Shown in pieces: positions 1 to 5,742 of a stretch of 16,090 bases of DNA. Each line of letters opens with the position of its first letter. Position 1 is the first letter of the stretch. The notes below the pieces were generated by a model. The model saw nothing but the letters and a program-made list of their open reading frames with translations. It did no database searches and was not told where the DNA came from. Position numbers and translations under genes: made by a program. Origin of the DNA: Pseudomonadota bacterium (lineage in GTDB: Bacteria > Pseudomonadota > Alphaproteobacteria > Rhizobiales > Xanthobacteraceae); NCBI GenBank assembly GCA_023434095.1, contig JAEYTJ010000320.1, forward strand, positions 1 through 16,090, written 5' to 3'.

Positions 1-58
1 CCGCATCGAGCAGCGCCGCGCAGGACGCCTTGCGCGTGTCATCGGTCTCTGTCTGCAT
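1..58 (-). CDS. 5' end of an unidentified leftward gene
   Basis: Only the first 19 codons lie in the window; the gene runs off the left edge. Reading leftward from an ATG at 58-56, the protein begins MQTETDDTRKASCAALLDA. A strong Shine-Dalgarno sequence, GGGAGG, sits just upstream (about 65-72) with suitable spacing, which is the main reason for calling a gene. The frame stays open to the edge. The N-terminus is polar, with no signal peptide or membrane segment. The family cannot be recognised from 19 residues. The gene is divergent from the tRNA-His gene at 242. Confidence 0.5.
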   Translation of the reverse strand, partial: MQTETDDTRKASCAALLDA

Positions 59-195
59 TCCCTGCCTCCCGGCGTCACGCCCGTCCGTCGTGCCCGATAC
101 AGGAACCGTGCCATCTGGAGCCTTCCCCGACGAGGCGCGCCGCCCGGCCGCCGCGCGGGTTATCCATCTTGCGTGGGGAAGGCTGCGCGGCGGCC

Positions 196-224
196 TTGCA
201 AAGCGCCGGCCGCCAAAGTAGGTT
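196..224 (+). promoter_or_regulatory. Possible promoter of the tRNA-His gene
   Basis: TTGCAA at 196-201 and TAGGTT at 219-224 are separated by 17 bases, a sigma70-like arrangement that would start transcription about ten bases before the tRNA at 242. The -35 is a good match and the -10 is weak (three of six). The position is the strongest argument. Confidence 0.35.
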
Positions 225-241
225 CCGCGCCGTTCTGGCAC

Positions 242-318
242 GCAGCTGTAGCTCAGTTGGTTAGAGCGCCGGTCTGTGGAACCGGAGGTCGGTGGTTCGA
301 GCCCACCCAGCTGTACCA
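242..318 (+). tRNA. tRNA-His (anticodon GTG), CCA encoded
   Basis: A complete 77-base cloverleaf can be drawn: acceptor GCAGCTG (242-248) with CAGCTGT (308-314), D stem GCTC/GAGC, anticodon stem CCGGT/ACCGG around the loop CTGTGGA (anticodon GTG), a five-base variable loop, T stem GGTGG/CCACC with loop TTCGAGC, then A73 and an encoded CCA. The first acceptor pair is G-U. Most bacterial tRNA-His have an extra G-1 facing C73. Here the base before G1 is C and the discriminator is A, so the usual HisRS identity pair is absent. Loss of G-1 is established for a large group of alphaproteobacteria including Rhizobiales, and supports that origin. The gene reads alone and the next gene starts 100 bases downstream. 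Confidence 0.95.
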
Positions 319-418
319 GAAACCCGTTGCCCCCTGCCGTTTAAACGACTAGTTCCCGGACATCGCACGGGCGCTTGCCCCCTGCGGCGCCCGCCACGGG
401 CACGGGAGGAGTGACGGC

Positions 419-781
419 ATGGAGCGCAACCCGATTTTCGTCTTCGGCTCGAATCTCGCCGGCATTCATGCGGGCGGCGCGGCACGCTGGGCGCACGACA
501 ACCGCGGCGCCGAGTGGGGCGTCGGCTTCGGGCTCACCGGCACCGCCTTCGCCATTCCTACCAAGGACTGGGACATCGAGACGCTGCCGCTCGCCGACAT
601 CCGCAAATATGTCCGCCGCTTCCTGAAATTCGCCGCTGCCCGCCCGGACCTGACCTTCCAGCTCTCCCCCATCGGCTGCGGCCATGCCGGCTACACCCCG
701 GCCGACATCGCGCCGATGTTCGCCGAGGCCTCGGCGAATGTGATGCTGCCCGACGAGTTCAAGGCCGTGCTCGGCCGCTAG
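419..781 (+). CDS. Macro-domain-like protein of the A1S_2505 phage-associated family
   Basis: A 120-residue soluble protein. Residues 7-22 (FVFGSNLAGIHAGGAA) and 84-98 (PIGCGHAGYTPADIA) are the two glycine-rich segments expected of this family. Compact macro domains that bind ADP-ribose-like ligands have a similar layout: an early G-S-N turn, then a late G-C-G-x-A-G loop followed by an I-x-P-M-F helix. The family name comes from an Acinetobacter prophage protein annotated as phage non-structural. Its biochemical role is, to my knowledge, unproven. The start is fixed by a strong GGAGGAG about 8 bases before ATG 419. There is no signal peptide or membrane helix. The gene follows tRNA-His on the same strand, a common integration context, but its base composition matches the host, so any transfer is old. 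Family assignment is fairly secure; function is inference. Confidence 0.75.
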   Translation: MERNPIFVFGSNLAGIHAGGAARWAHDNRGAEWGVGFGLTGTAFAIPTKDWDIETLPLADIRKYVRRFLKFAAARPDLTFQLSPIGCGHAGYTPADIAPMFAEASANVMLPDEFKAVLGR

Positions 782-825
782 GAACCGTTCGCGAGGGCCA
801 TCGATTCGCGCCGTCGCGAAGGTTC
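782..825. terminator. Imperfect hairpin between two convergent genes
   Basis: GAACCGTTCGCGA at 782-794 pairs with TCGCGAAGGTTC at 814-825, with one bulged G, around a 19-base loop. It begins one base after the stop of the macro-domain gene and runs into the stop codon of the small leftward gene. It could serve as a shared 3'-end structure. Neither strand shows a T-tract, so intrinsic termination is uncertain. Confidence 0.35.
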
Positions 826-1027
826 AGCGCGTGTCGCAGATGTAGAGCGACATGTCCGCGCCCGCCGCCCGCAGTTCGAGCCAGACATCGGGGCGCACAC
901 GCACGCGCCCGCCCCTTTTGCGAGCATAGGCGAGCGCGAACGCCTCCGCCGCGCGGGCGCGTTCATGGGTAAGCGGCGGCTGCGGCGGAATGGGGCGCCG
1001 GGACGCGGACGGCGGCATGGAGAGCAT
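824..1027 (-). CDS. Small unknown protein, 67 residues
   Basis: The frame is open from 1060, but the ATG at 1027 is preferred because GAGGAG lies 7 bases upstream of it (about 1035-1040), while the upstream ATG has no ribosome site. The protein starts MLSMPPSASRRPIPPQPP, a proline-rich basic stretch. It continues with a charged helical part (THERARAAEAFALAYARKR) and ends with VWLELRAAGADMSLYICDTR. No signal peptide, membrane segment or known domain is visible. It lies 74 bases downstream of the amidase gene on the same strand and could share its transcript. The strong ribosome site supports it as real, but 67 residues in GC-rich DNA leave some doubt. I do not recognise the family. Confidence 0.5.
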   Translation of the reverse strand: MLSMPPSASRRPIPPQPPLTHERARAAEAFALAYARKRGGRVRVRPDVWLELRAAGADMSLYICDTR

Positions 1028-1101
1028 GGCACGGCTCCTCGCGGGGGGACGACACGCCATGCAAGCGGCCGGCCAGCCCCGCAGGGACGGACCGGTCGAG
1101 A

Positions 1102-2202
1102 TCAGGGCGCCAGCACCTCGGCACCCATGGCTGCCTTCGGATAAGGCAGATCGGTCACCAGCCGTGCCGCCGGCTTTTCCTGCGCGAACAGCGGCGCGAG
1201 GTCGATGCTCAGATAGTTCAGCCGGTTGGCGTAGTCGGCGATCATCAGCCGGTTATGGGTCAGGTCCTTCACTACGACCCACTGGGTGTAGTCGGAGCCG
1301 AGCGTGCCGTCCTGCTGGCGGAACTGGGCGATGCCGAGCGGGATGTCGACATTGTTGAGGATATGGCCCACCGCCTGCGCCGCCTCGCCGGCGTCCGCGG
1401 GCTGGGTCACATTGTGGCGCAGCATGGCCGCGCGGACGAAGCGCGAGGGCGGCGTGTAGTCGCCCGGCAGGCCCAGCAGTCCGCCGCCCTGCCCGAGCTC
1501 GGTCACGTTCACATTGCCCACCTGCTGGTTCGGCACGCCCACCGTGGTCAGGCTGAGATAGTTGCGGACATTGTTGAGGTGCCAGTCATAGGTCGGCGCG
1601 TTGGTCAGCACATGGGCGGCATTGTCGTGGATGCGCACCTCGCCGCCGACATATTCCACCACCATTCCCGCCCCGCTGCGGTCGACGAAGACGAAATGCA
1701 GGGTCGGCGGCGTCGGGCCGCTCGGCAGCGTGTCGTCGGCCCACACCTTCATGGTCTGGAGCGCGGCGCGCAGTTCCGCCACGGTGGCGAAGCCACCCAG
1801 CGCCCAGGAGCCGAAGGTCAGCACGGACTGGTATTCCTTATCGTCCTTGGCGACCGTCTGGTACTGCGTGAAGCCGGGCAGGAAATTGCCGCTCATCGAA
1901 AGGCCCGCGTCGTTCTGGCCGTCGAGCAGCGCGCCGCCGGGAATGATGCCGGCGCTCACCCCCACCACCGCATGTTTGGTCGTCACCTTGAGGGCCGGCA
2001 GGCCCAGCGCGGCGGGCGCGACCAGCGTCAGCTCGGTGCCCCTTGGCTGGCTGACCAGCTGCCAATGCATGTCATAGGCCCATTCCATGGTGCGCCCGGC
2101 GATGACGCTGCCATCCCTGGCGACGAGATCGACCGCCGTGCAGGCCAGCGACATGTTGACGGTGGCGAGCAGGGCCAGCGTGGTGGCCAGAAGTCTCTTC
2201 AT
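1102..2202 (-). CDS. Secreted choloylglycine hydrolase-family amidase (Ntn hydrolase)
   Basis: A 366-residue linear-amide C-N hydrolase of the bile salt hydrolase / penicillin V acylase family. The first 20 residues form a Sec signal peptide ending SLA, and Cys21 follows directly. In this family the exposed N-terminal Cys is the nucleophile, so signal removal would activate the enzyme in the periplasm. Counting from that Cys, Arg17 is present (R37). Position 20 is Glu (E40, in RTMEW) where characterised enzymes usually have Asp. The later conserved Asn lies in VLTNAPTYDW (N201) and the C-terminal Arg in PPSRFVRA (R254). ATG 2202 is chosen because GGAAGGA precedes it and the signal peptide begins there; the frame extends upstream without a ribosome site. 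The substrate cannot be read from sequence: Gram-negative relatives cleave penicillin V or acyl-homoserine lactones. S-L-A-C is not a proper lipobox. Confidence 0.9.
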   Translation of the reverse strand: MKRLLATTLALLATVNMSLACTAVDLVARDGSVIAGRTMEWAYDMHWQLVSQPRGTELTLVAPAALGLPALKVTTKHAVVGVSAGIIPGGALLDGQNDAGLSMSGNFLPGFTQYQTVAKDDKEYQSVLTFGSWALGGFATVAELRAALQTMKVWADDTLPSGPTPPTLHFVFVDRSGAGMVVEYVGGEVRIHDNAAHVLTNAPTYDWHLNNVRNYLSLTTVGVPNQQVGNVNVTELGQGGGLLGLPGDYTPPSRFVRAAMLRHNVTQPADAGEAAQAVGHILNNVDIPLGIAQFRQQDGTLGSDYTQWVVVKDLTHNRLMIADYANRLNYLSIDLAPLFAQEKPAARLVTDLPYPKAAMGAEVLAP

Positions 2203-2310
2203 CGGCGTTTCCTTCCCTTTTCCGCAGCGTCGGCCCGCAAGCATTGCGACGGCTTGTCGGCCCTGTCGCTTCACATCTGGGCGGCGCCTGCGGCGCGCAT
2301 GTGGCGGGAT

Positions 2311-2340
2311 ATAGAAAAGCCCGGCGCGCGGCGCCGGGCT
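2311..2340 (-). terminator. Rho-independent terminator of the stress-protein gene
   Basis: On the minus strand AGCCCGGCGC, loop CGC and GCGCCGGGCT form a perfect 10-bp stem (2318-2340), followed by TTTCTAT. It lies 24 bases beyond the stop of the tandem universal stress protein and separates it from the amidase gene. Confidence 0.8.
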
Positions 2341-2364
2341 CGGGTCCCGCGGGCAGATCGAGGC

Positions 2365-3210
2365 TCAATGCGCGAGGAACAGCGGCACCGTCATCCGCTC
2401 CAGCATGTCGCGGGTCACGCCGCCGAGCACGAATTCGCGCAGCCTCGAATGGCCGTAGCCGCCCATGACGACGATGTCGATGTCGCGCGCCGCCACTTCC
2501 TTCAGCAGCACGTCGGCGATGCTCTCGCCGCTGCCCGGCACCAGCGTGCGCAGTTCCACCGTCTTCTCGTGCCGCGCCAGATGGCGGGCGAGATCGGCGC
2601 CCGGCAGGTCGATGCCCTTCTTGCGCAGCGGTTTGCCGGTATCGACCACCACCGCCTCGACCAGATGCGCATGGCCCAGCAGCGCCCGCGCTTCCGCCAC
2701 CGCGCGCGCCGAGGTGCGGCCGCCGTCCCAGGCGACCATGATGCGCTTGGCCGAGAACGGCTTCTGCTGCGCGCGCGGCACCACCAGCACCGGCCGTCCG
2801 GAATCGAACAGCACCGCCTCGGTCACCACGTCCTCCGCGCCCAGCTTGTCCGGGTCCGCCTGGTTGACGATGGTGAGATCGTAGAGACGAGCCATCACGC
2901 CGATCTGCTCGGCCGCCCCGCCGGGCGTGCCGTCGATCAGCCGCACCTCGCCAGTGAGGCCGAGCGAGCGCGCCGCCTCGCCGAAGCGCTCCACGGAGGT
3001 GCGGGCTAGACGCTGGCTCTCCGCCCGCTGCGCCTCGATGAAATCGGTGGAGAAGGCTTCCGTATAGACCGGCGGCACGTCGATCTCGTAGCTCACGGCG
3101 ACGCCCGTCAGATGTGCATCAAGCGCGGCCGCGGCGGAAACCGCATAATCCCCGGCGACATCTTCCCCACCGTCGGAGACCCGCAGGCTGACGAGAATAT
3201 CCTTGATCAT
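2365..3210 (-). CDS. Tandem-domain universal stress protein
   Basis: A 281-residue cytoplasmic protein made of two UspA-like domains, about residues 1-147 and 154-281. The second domain begins RIMVAWDGGRTSARAV and ends with the nucleotide-binding loop GGYGHSRLREFVLGGVT (250-266), which fits G-x2-G-x9-G and ends GGVT instead of the common GS. The first domain keeps the fold (ILVSLRVSD, LIDGTPG, RPVLVVP) but lacks a clear ATP loop, a usual split in tandem Usp proteins. ATG 3210 is preferred because GGAGGAAA stands about 9 bases upstream; an in-frame extension to 3315 has no ribosome site. The gene is a single unit with its own terminator, divergent from the thiX-like gene. Such proteins respond to starvation or low oxygen; the trigger here is not shown. 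Confidence 0.9.
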   Translation of the reverse strand: MIKDILVSLRVSDGGEDVAGDYAVSAAAALDAHLTGVAVSYEIDVPPVYTEAFSTDFIEAQRAESQRLARTSVERFGEAARSLGLTGEVRLIDGTPGGAAEQIGVMARLYDLTIVNQADPDKLGAEDVVTEAVLFDSGRPVLVVPRAQQKPFSAKRIMVAWDGGRTSARAVAEARALLGHAHLVEAVVVDTGKPLRKKGIDLPGADLARHLARHEKTVELRTLVPGSGESIADVLLKEVAARDIDIVVMGGYGHSRLREFVLGGVTRDMLERMTVPLFLAH

Positions 3211-3243
3211 CTGATTTCCTCCACGATTTCGATGATGACTTTT

Positions 3244-3270
3244 TTGCATTCCAAGAAGTGAGGTTGCATT
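3244..3270. repeat. Direct repeat in the stress-protein promoter region
   Basis: TTGCATT occurs at 3244-3250 and 3264-3270, exactly 20 bases apart, or about two helical turns. A possible leftward -35, TTGACG, lies at 3277-3282, which would put its -10 (3254-3259, a poor ACTTCT) between the copies. An operator for a dimeric regulator is possible. A chance heptamer repeat is not excluded. Confidence 0.3.
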
Positions 3271-3321
3271 GAGCGCCGTCAAGTCTTTCCGCACCGACGG
3301 CCCCACCTTCGCCATGCCGGC

Positions 3322-3348
3322 CCCGGCAAACGTCGCGCATTTGCCGGG
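3322..3348. promoter_or_regulatory. Perfect 9-bp inverted repeat upstream of the thiX-like gene
   Basis: CCCGGCAAA (3322-3330) and TTTGCCGGG (3340-3348) are exact reverse complements around a 9-base centre. A further TGCCGG at 3315 can compete by pairing with CCGGCA at 3323-3328. The repeat lies 41 bases before the permease start and beside TATAAG (3356-3361), which resembles a -10 but has no -35 at proper spacing. It may be an operator or a leader hairpin. No TPP-riboswitch motif is present here. Confidence 0.4.
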
Positions 3349-3389
3349 CGGCGGCTATAAGGGCTGCAACGAATGCAGGAATTTGCCTC

Positions 3390-4142
3390 ATGGCCGCCAT
3401 CGGGCGCGCGCTTGCCGTCACCCTCGTTCTGCTGGGCCTGTGGGAAGGCGCGGTGCGTCTTCTCGCCGTCCCCGCCTATATCCTGCCCGGCCCGCTTCGC
3501 ATCGGCATGACAGCCTGGGACAATGCCGGCATCCTCGCCCACAATGCCGGCATCACGCTGGGGGAAATGCTGCTGGGGCTGCTCTGCGGCTCGCTGCTGG
3601 GCATCGCCTGCGCGCTCGCCATGGCCACCTCGCCGCTCGCCCGCCGCGCCATGCGGCCGGTGCTGCTGGTGGCGCAGGCGCTGCCGGTCTTCGCCATCGC
3701 CCCGCTGCTGGTCATCTGGTTCGGCTTCGGCCTCGCCTCCAAGATCGTGATGGCCAGCCTCATCATCTTCTTCCCCGTCGCCTCGGCCTTCCATGACGGG
3801 CTGGCGCGCACCGAGGCGGGGCTGGTCGATCTCGCCCGGCTCAACCGCGCGGGCCTCATCCAGACGCTGCGCTTCATCCGCATTCCCGCGGCGCTCCCCG
3901 CCCTCGCCTCCGGGCTGAAGGTCGCCACCGCCGTCGCCCCCATCGGGGCGGTGGTCGGCGAATGGGTCGGCGCCTCGGCCGGGCTCGGCTATCTCATGAT
4001 CTATTCCAACGCCCGCATGCAGACCGACATGGTGTTCGCCGCGCTCGCCGTGCTGCTGGCCATGGCGCTGATCCTGTTCACCCTGGTCGATCGCGGGCTG
4101 GCGCGGCTCGTCCCCTGGGCGCCGGAGACGCTGCGCGCATGA
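3390..4142 (+). CDS. thiX: ABC permease, ThiX-like (thiamin pyrimidine precursor uptake)
   Basis: A 250-residue inner-membrane permease of the NitT/TauT-type family, with about six hydrophobic segments and the ABC coupling loop around residues 145-175 (GLVDLARLNRAGLIQTLRFI, then RIP). The C-terminal segment GYLMIYSNARMQTDMVFAAL followed by a V-D-R-G-L-A-R tail resembles ThiX/YtlD permeases that work with ThiY and ThiZ to import formylaminopyrimidine or hydroxymethylpyrimidine. The ribosome site is weak (AGGAA, about 9 bases before ATG). Its stop overlaps the next start as ATGA, implying translational coupling to the glycosylase-like gene. A ThiY-like binding protein lies 1.6 kb downstream on the same strand, which supports the role. 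No partner ATPase is in the window. A related NitT/TauT substrate cannot be excluded. Confidence 0.7.
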   Translation: MAAIGRALAVTLVLLGLWEGAVRLLAVPAYILPGPLRIGMTAWDNAGILAHNAGITLGEMLLGLLCGSLLGIACALAMATSPLARRAMRPVLLVAQALPVFAIAPLLVIWFGFGLASKIVMASLIIFFPVASAFHDGLARTEAGLVDLARLNRAGLIQTLRFIRIPAALPALASGLKVATAVAPIGAVVGEWVGASAGLGYLMIYSNARMQTDMVFAALAVLLAMALILFTLVDRGLARLVPWAPETLRA

Positions 4143-5326
4143 CCCTCCGCCTGTCGAACACCGATGCGCGCCGCGTCTTCCTCGCCACGCAGGGCCTCAG
4201 CCGCCCGCGCGGGGCGCTGACCAAAGCCGGCCTGCTGGAGCTGATCGAGGCGATCGGCTTCGTGCAGGTGGACAGCATCGCCACCGTCGAGCGGGCGCAC
4301 CACCACATCCTGTTCGCCCGCAATCCCGGCTACAGGCGCGAGCACCTCACGGCGCTGCTGGAAAAGGACCACGCGCTGTTCGAGCACTGGACGCATGACG
4401 CGGCCATCATCCCCTCGGCGTTCTTCCCCTATTGGAAGCACCGCTTCGCCCGCGCCCGGACGACGCTAGCGGCGCGCTGGCGCAGCTGGCACGAGAACGG
4501 CTTCGAGACCTATGTCGACCATGTGCTGGAACGGGTGCGCCGCGAAGGCCCGCTGATGGCGCGGCATTTCGAGGCCGAGAAGCGCCCGCCCGGCGGCTGG
4601 TGGAACTGGCACCCGGAAAAGACCGCGCTCGAATATCACTGGCGCACCGGCGCGCTGGCCATTGCCGGGCGCGAGGGCTTCCAGAAGGTCTATGACCTCA
4701 CCGAGCGCGTCATCCCCGCCCGCCACCGCGCGGATGAGGTCAGCGAGGAGGCCTTCATCGACTGGGCCTGTTCGTCGGCGCTGCAGCGGCTCGGCTTCGC
4801 CACCCATGGCGAGATCGCCGCCTTCTGGGACCTCGTCACGCCGGAGGAGGCGAAGGGCTGGGCCGCCGCCAACCGCGACCGGCTGGAGCCGGTGCTCATC
4901 GACGGCGTGGACGGCAAGCCCCGCGCCTCGCACGCCTTCGCCGGCAGCGCGGCGCTGTTCGCCGCCCTGCCCGCTCCGCCGTCGCGGCTGCGCGTGCTCA
5001 GCCCTTTCGACCCGCTGCTGCGCGACCGCGCCCGTGCGGAGCGGCTGTTCGGTTTCAGCTACCGCATCGAGGTGTTCGTGCCGGCGGAAAAGCGCGTCTA
5101 TGGCTATTACGTCTTCCCGATCCTCGAAGGCGACCGCATGGTCGGGCGCATCGACATGAAGGCCGACCGCAAGGCGGGTACGCTCGATGTGCGCCGGCTG
5201 TGGCTGGAGCCGGGCGTGCGCGCCTCCGCCGGGCGGCTCGCCGCGCTCGACGCCGAACTCGCCCGCCACGCCCGCTTCGCCGGGGTGGAGCGCACCGTCT
5301 ATCGCGACGGCTGGCGGGGGGAGTGA
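4139..5326 (+). CDS. YcaQ/AlkX-like winged-helix DNA glycosylase (HTH_42 family)
   Basis: A 395-residue cytoplasmic protein of the HTH_42 family, made of tandem winged helices and a C-terminal beta domain. Residues 42-46 (VQVDS) hold a Q-x-D motif. E. coli YcaQ (AlkX) has Q-x-D at its catalytic site and Streptomyces AlkZ has Q-x-Q; both unhook alkylated bases, including interstrand crosslinks. The following I-A-T-V-E-R-A-H-H-H segment and the late LSPFDPLLRDR and YYVFPILEGDRMVGRIDMKADR segments are typical of the family. The start is ATG 4139, overlapping the permease stop by four bases; the frame extends upstream into the permease but that part is a shadow. Length is normal. Coupling to a thiamin transporter gene is unusual and has no obvious functional logic. 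Activity is inferred from the motif. Confidence 0.85.
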   Translation: MTLRLSNTDARRVFLATQGLSRPRGALTKAGLLELIEAIGFVQVDSIATVERAHHHILFARNPGYRREHLTALLEKDHALFEHWTHDAAIIPSAFFPYWKHRFARARTTLAARWRSWHENGFETYVDHVLERVRREGPLMARHFEAEKRPPGGWWNWHPEKTALEYHWRTGALAIAGREGFQKVYDLTERVIPARHRADEVSEEAFIDWACSSALQRLGFATHGEIAAFWDLVTPEEAKGWAAANRDRLEPVLIDGVDGKPRASHAFAGSAALFAALPAPPSRLRVLSPFDPLLRDRARAERLFGFSYRIEVFVPAEKRVYGYYVFPILEGDRMVGRIDMKADRKAGTLDVRRLWLEPGVRASAGRLAALDAELARHARFAGVERTVYRDGWRGE

Positions 5327-5359
5327 GGACACGCCGTCCTCATCCCCGACTTAATCAAT

Positions 5360-5478
5360 CGCACCGTCATCCTGAGGTGCGAGCGCAGCGAGCCTCGAAG
5401 GATGGTTCGTTAAGCACCCACGCTATGGGCATCCTTCGAGGCCCGGCCTCCGGCCGGGCACCTCGGGATGACGGTGCG
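5360..5478. repeat. Long Rhizobiales-type palindromic repeat
   Basis: A 119-base imperfect palindrome. The outer arms, beginning CGCACCGTCATCCTGAGGTG at 5360 and ending GATGACGGTGCG at 5478, pair with one G-U. The inner arms GCCTCGAAGGATG (from 5392) and CATCCTTCGAGGC pair perfectly, and a third small palindrome, GCCCGGCC-TCC-GGCCGGGC (5441-5459), sits in the right half. Sequences of this kind are scattered between genes in many Rhizobiales genomes. It begins 33 bases after the glycosylase stop and may act as a transcript-end structure. It occupies the first half of the 416-base gap before thiY. Confidence 0.85.
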
Positions 5479-5521
5479 TGTGATGCACAGGCCGGGCATG
5501 GCGGCGTTCCGAACCACCCAT

Positions 5522-5550
5522 TTGCCCCTGCCCGACCCCTCTGCTAGCTT
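5522..5550 (+). promoter_or_regulatory. Possible promoter of the riboswitch-thiY transcript
   Basis: TTGCCC (5522-5527) and TAGCTT (5545-5550) are 17 bases apart. A TG one base before the -10 gives an extended -10. The predicted start near 5557 coincides with the first strand of riboswitch helix P1, which is the best support. The -10 itself is poor. Confidence 0.4.
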
Positions 5551-5554
5551 CTCG

Positions 5555-5654
5555 CCGTCCGAGGGGTGTCCCGAAGGCCGAAAGGCCGAAGGGGCTGAGA
5601 TGGCAGCCGCCAGACCCTTTGAACCTGATCCGGGTCATGCCGGCGAAGGGACGG
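5555..5654 (+). promoter_or_regulatory. TPP riboswitch (THI box)
   Basis: The conserved thiamin pyrophosphate aptamer is plain: GGGGTG near the 5' end, CTGAGA at 5595-5600, ACCCTTTGAACCTGATC at 5614-5630, and CCGGGTCATGCCGGCG-AAGGG to 5650. P1 can close with CCGTC (5555-5559) and GACGG (5650-5654). The variable P3 arm carries a GGCC-GAAA-GGCC hairpin with a GNRA loop (5577-5588). It controls the ThiY-like gene starting at 5743, as expected for thiamin precursor uptake repressed when TPP is plentiful. Confidence 0.96.
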
Positions 5655-5718
5655 AGCGACGGCGGGGCCTCACGCGGCGCGTGACTCCCGCGCCGGATTT
5701 CCCCCGAAAGCTCGCGCC

Positions 5719-5742
5719 GGGTCTCCAACTGGGAGGAGATCC
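5719..5742 (+). promoter_or_regulatory. Shine-Dalgarno sequestering hairpin of the TPP riboswitch
   Basis: GGGTCTCC (5719-5726) pairs over eight positions, one of them G-U, with GGAGATCC (5735-5742), around the loop AACTGGGA. The stem buries the GGAGG ribosome site and ends at the base before ATG 5743. No T-tract follows, so control of translation fits better than termination. The alternative structure that frees the site in the ligand-free state is not worked out. Confidence 0.65.

Noticed and set aside
30..221. A 63-codon plus-strand frame near the left edge.
   Set aside because: It has no ribosome site, overlaps the leftward gene start, and runs through the likely tRNA promoter.
339..353. 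Adjacent PmeI-like (GTTTAAAC) and SpeI-like (ACTAGT) sites, as in a cloning linker.
   Set aside because: No other vector-like sequence surrounds them; two AT-containing palindromes side by side can occur by chance in an intergenic region.
1102..2202. A lipoprotein reading of the amidase signal peptide (Cys after SLA).
   Set aside because: The -3 residue is Ser where a lipobox needs Leu or a similar residue, and in this family the Cys is the catalytic nucleophile, which must stay free.
1255..3009. A 584-codon open frame on the plus strand.
   Set aside because: It lies antisense to the amidase and stress-protein genes, is rich in His, Arg and Ala as GC-rich shadows are, and shows no domain.
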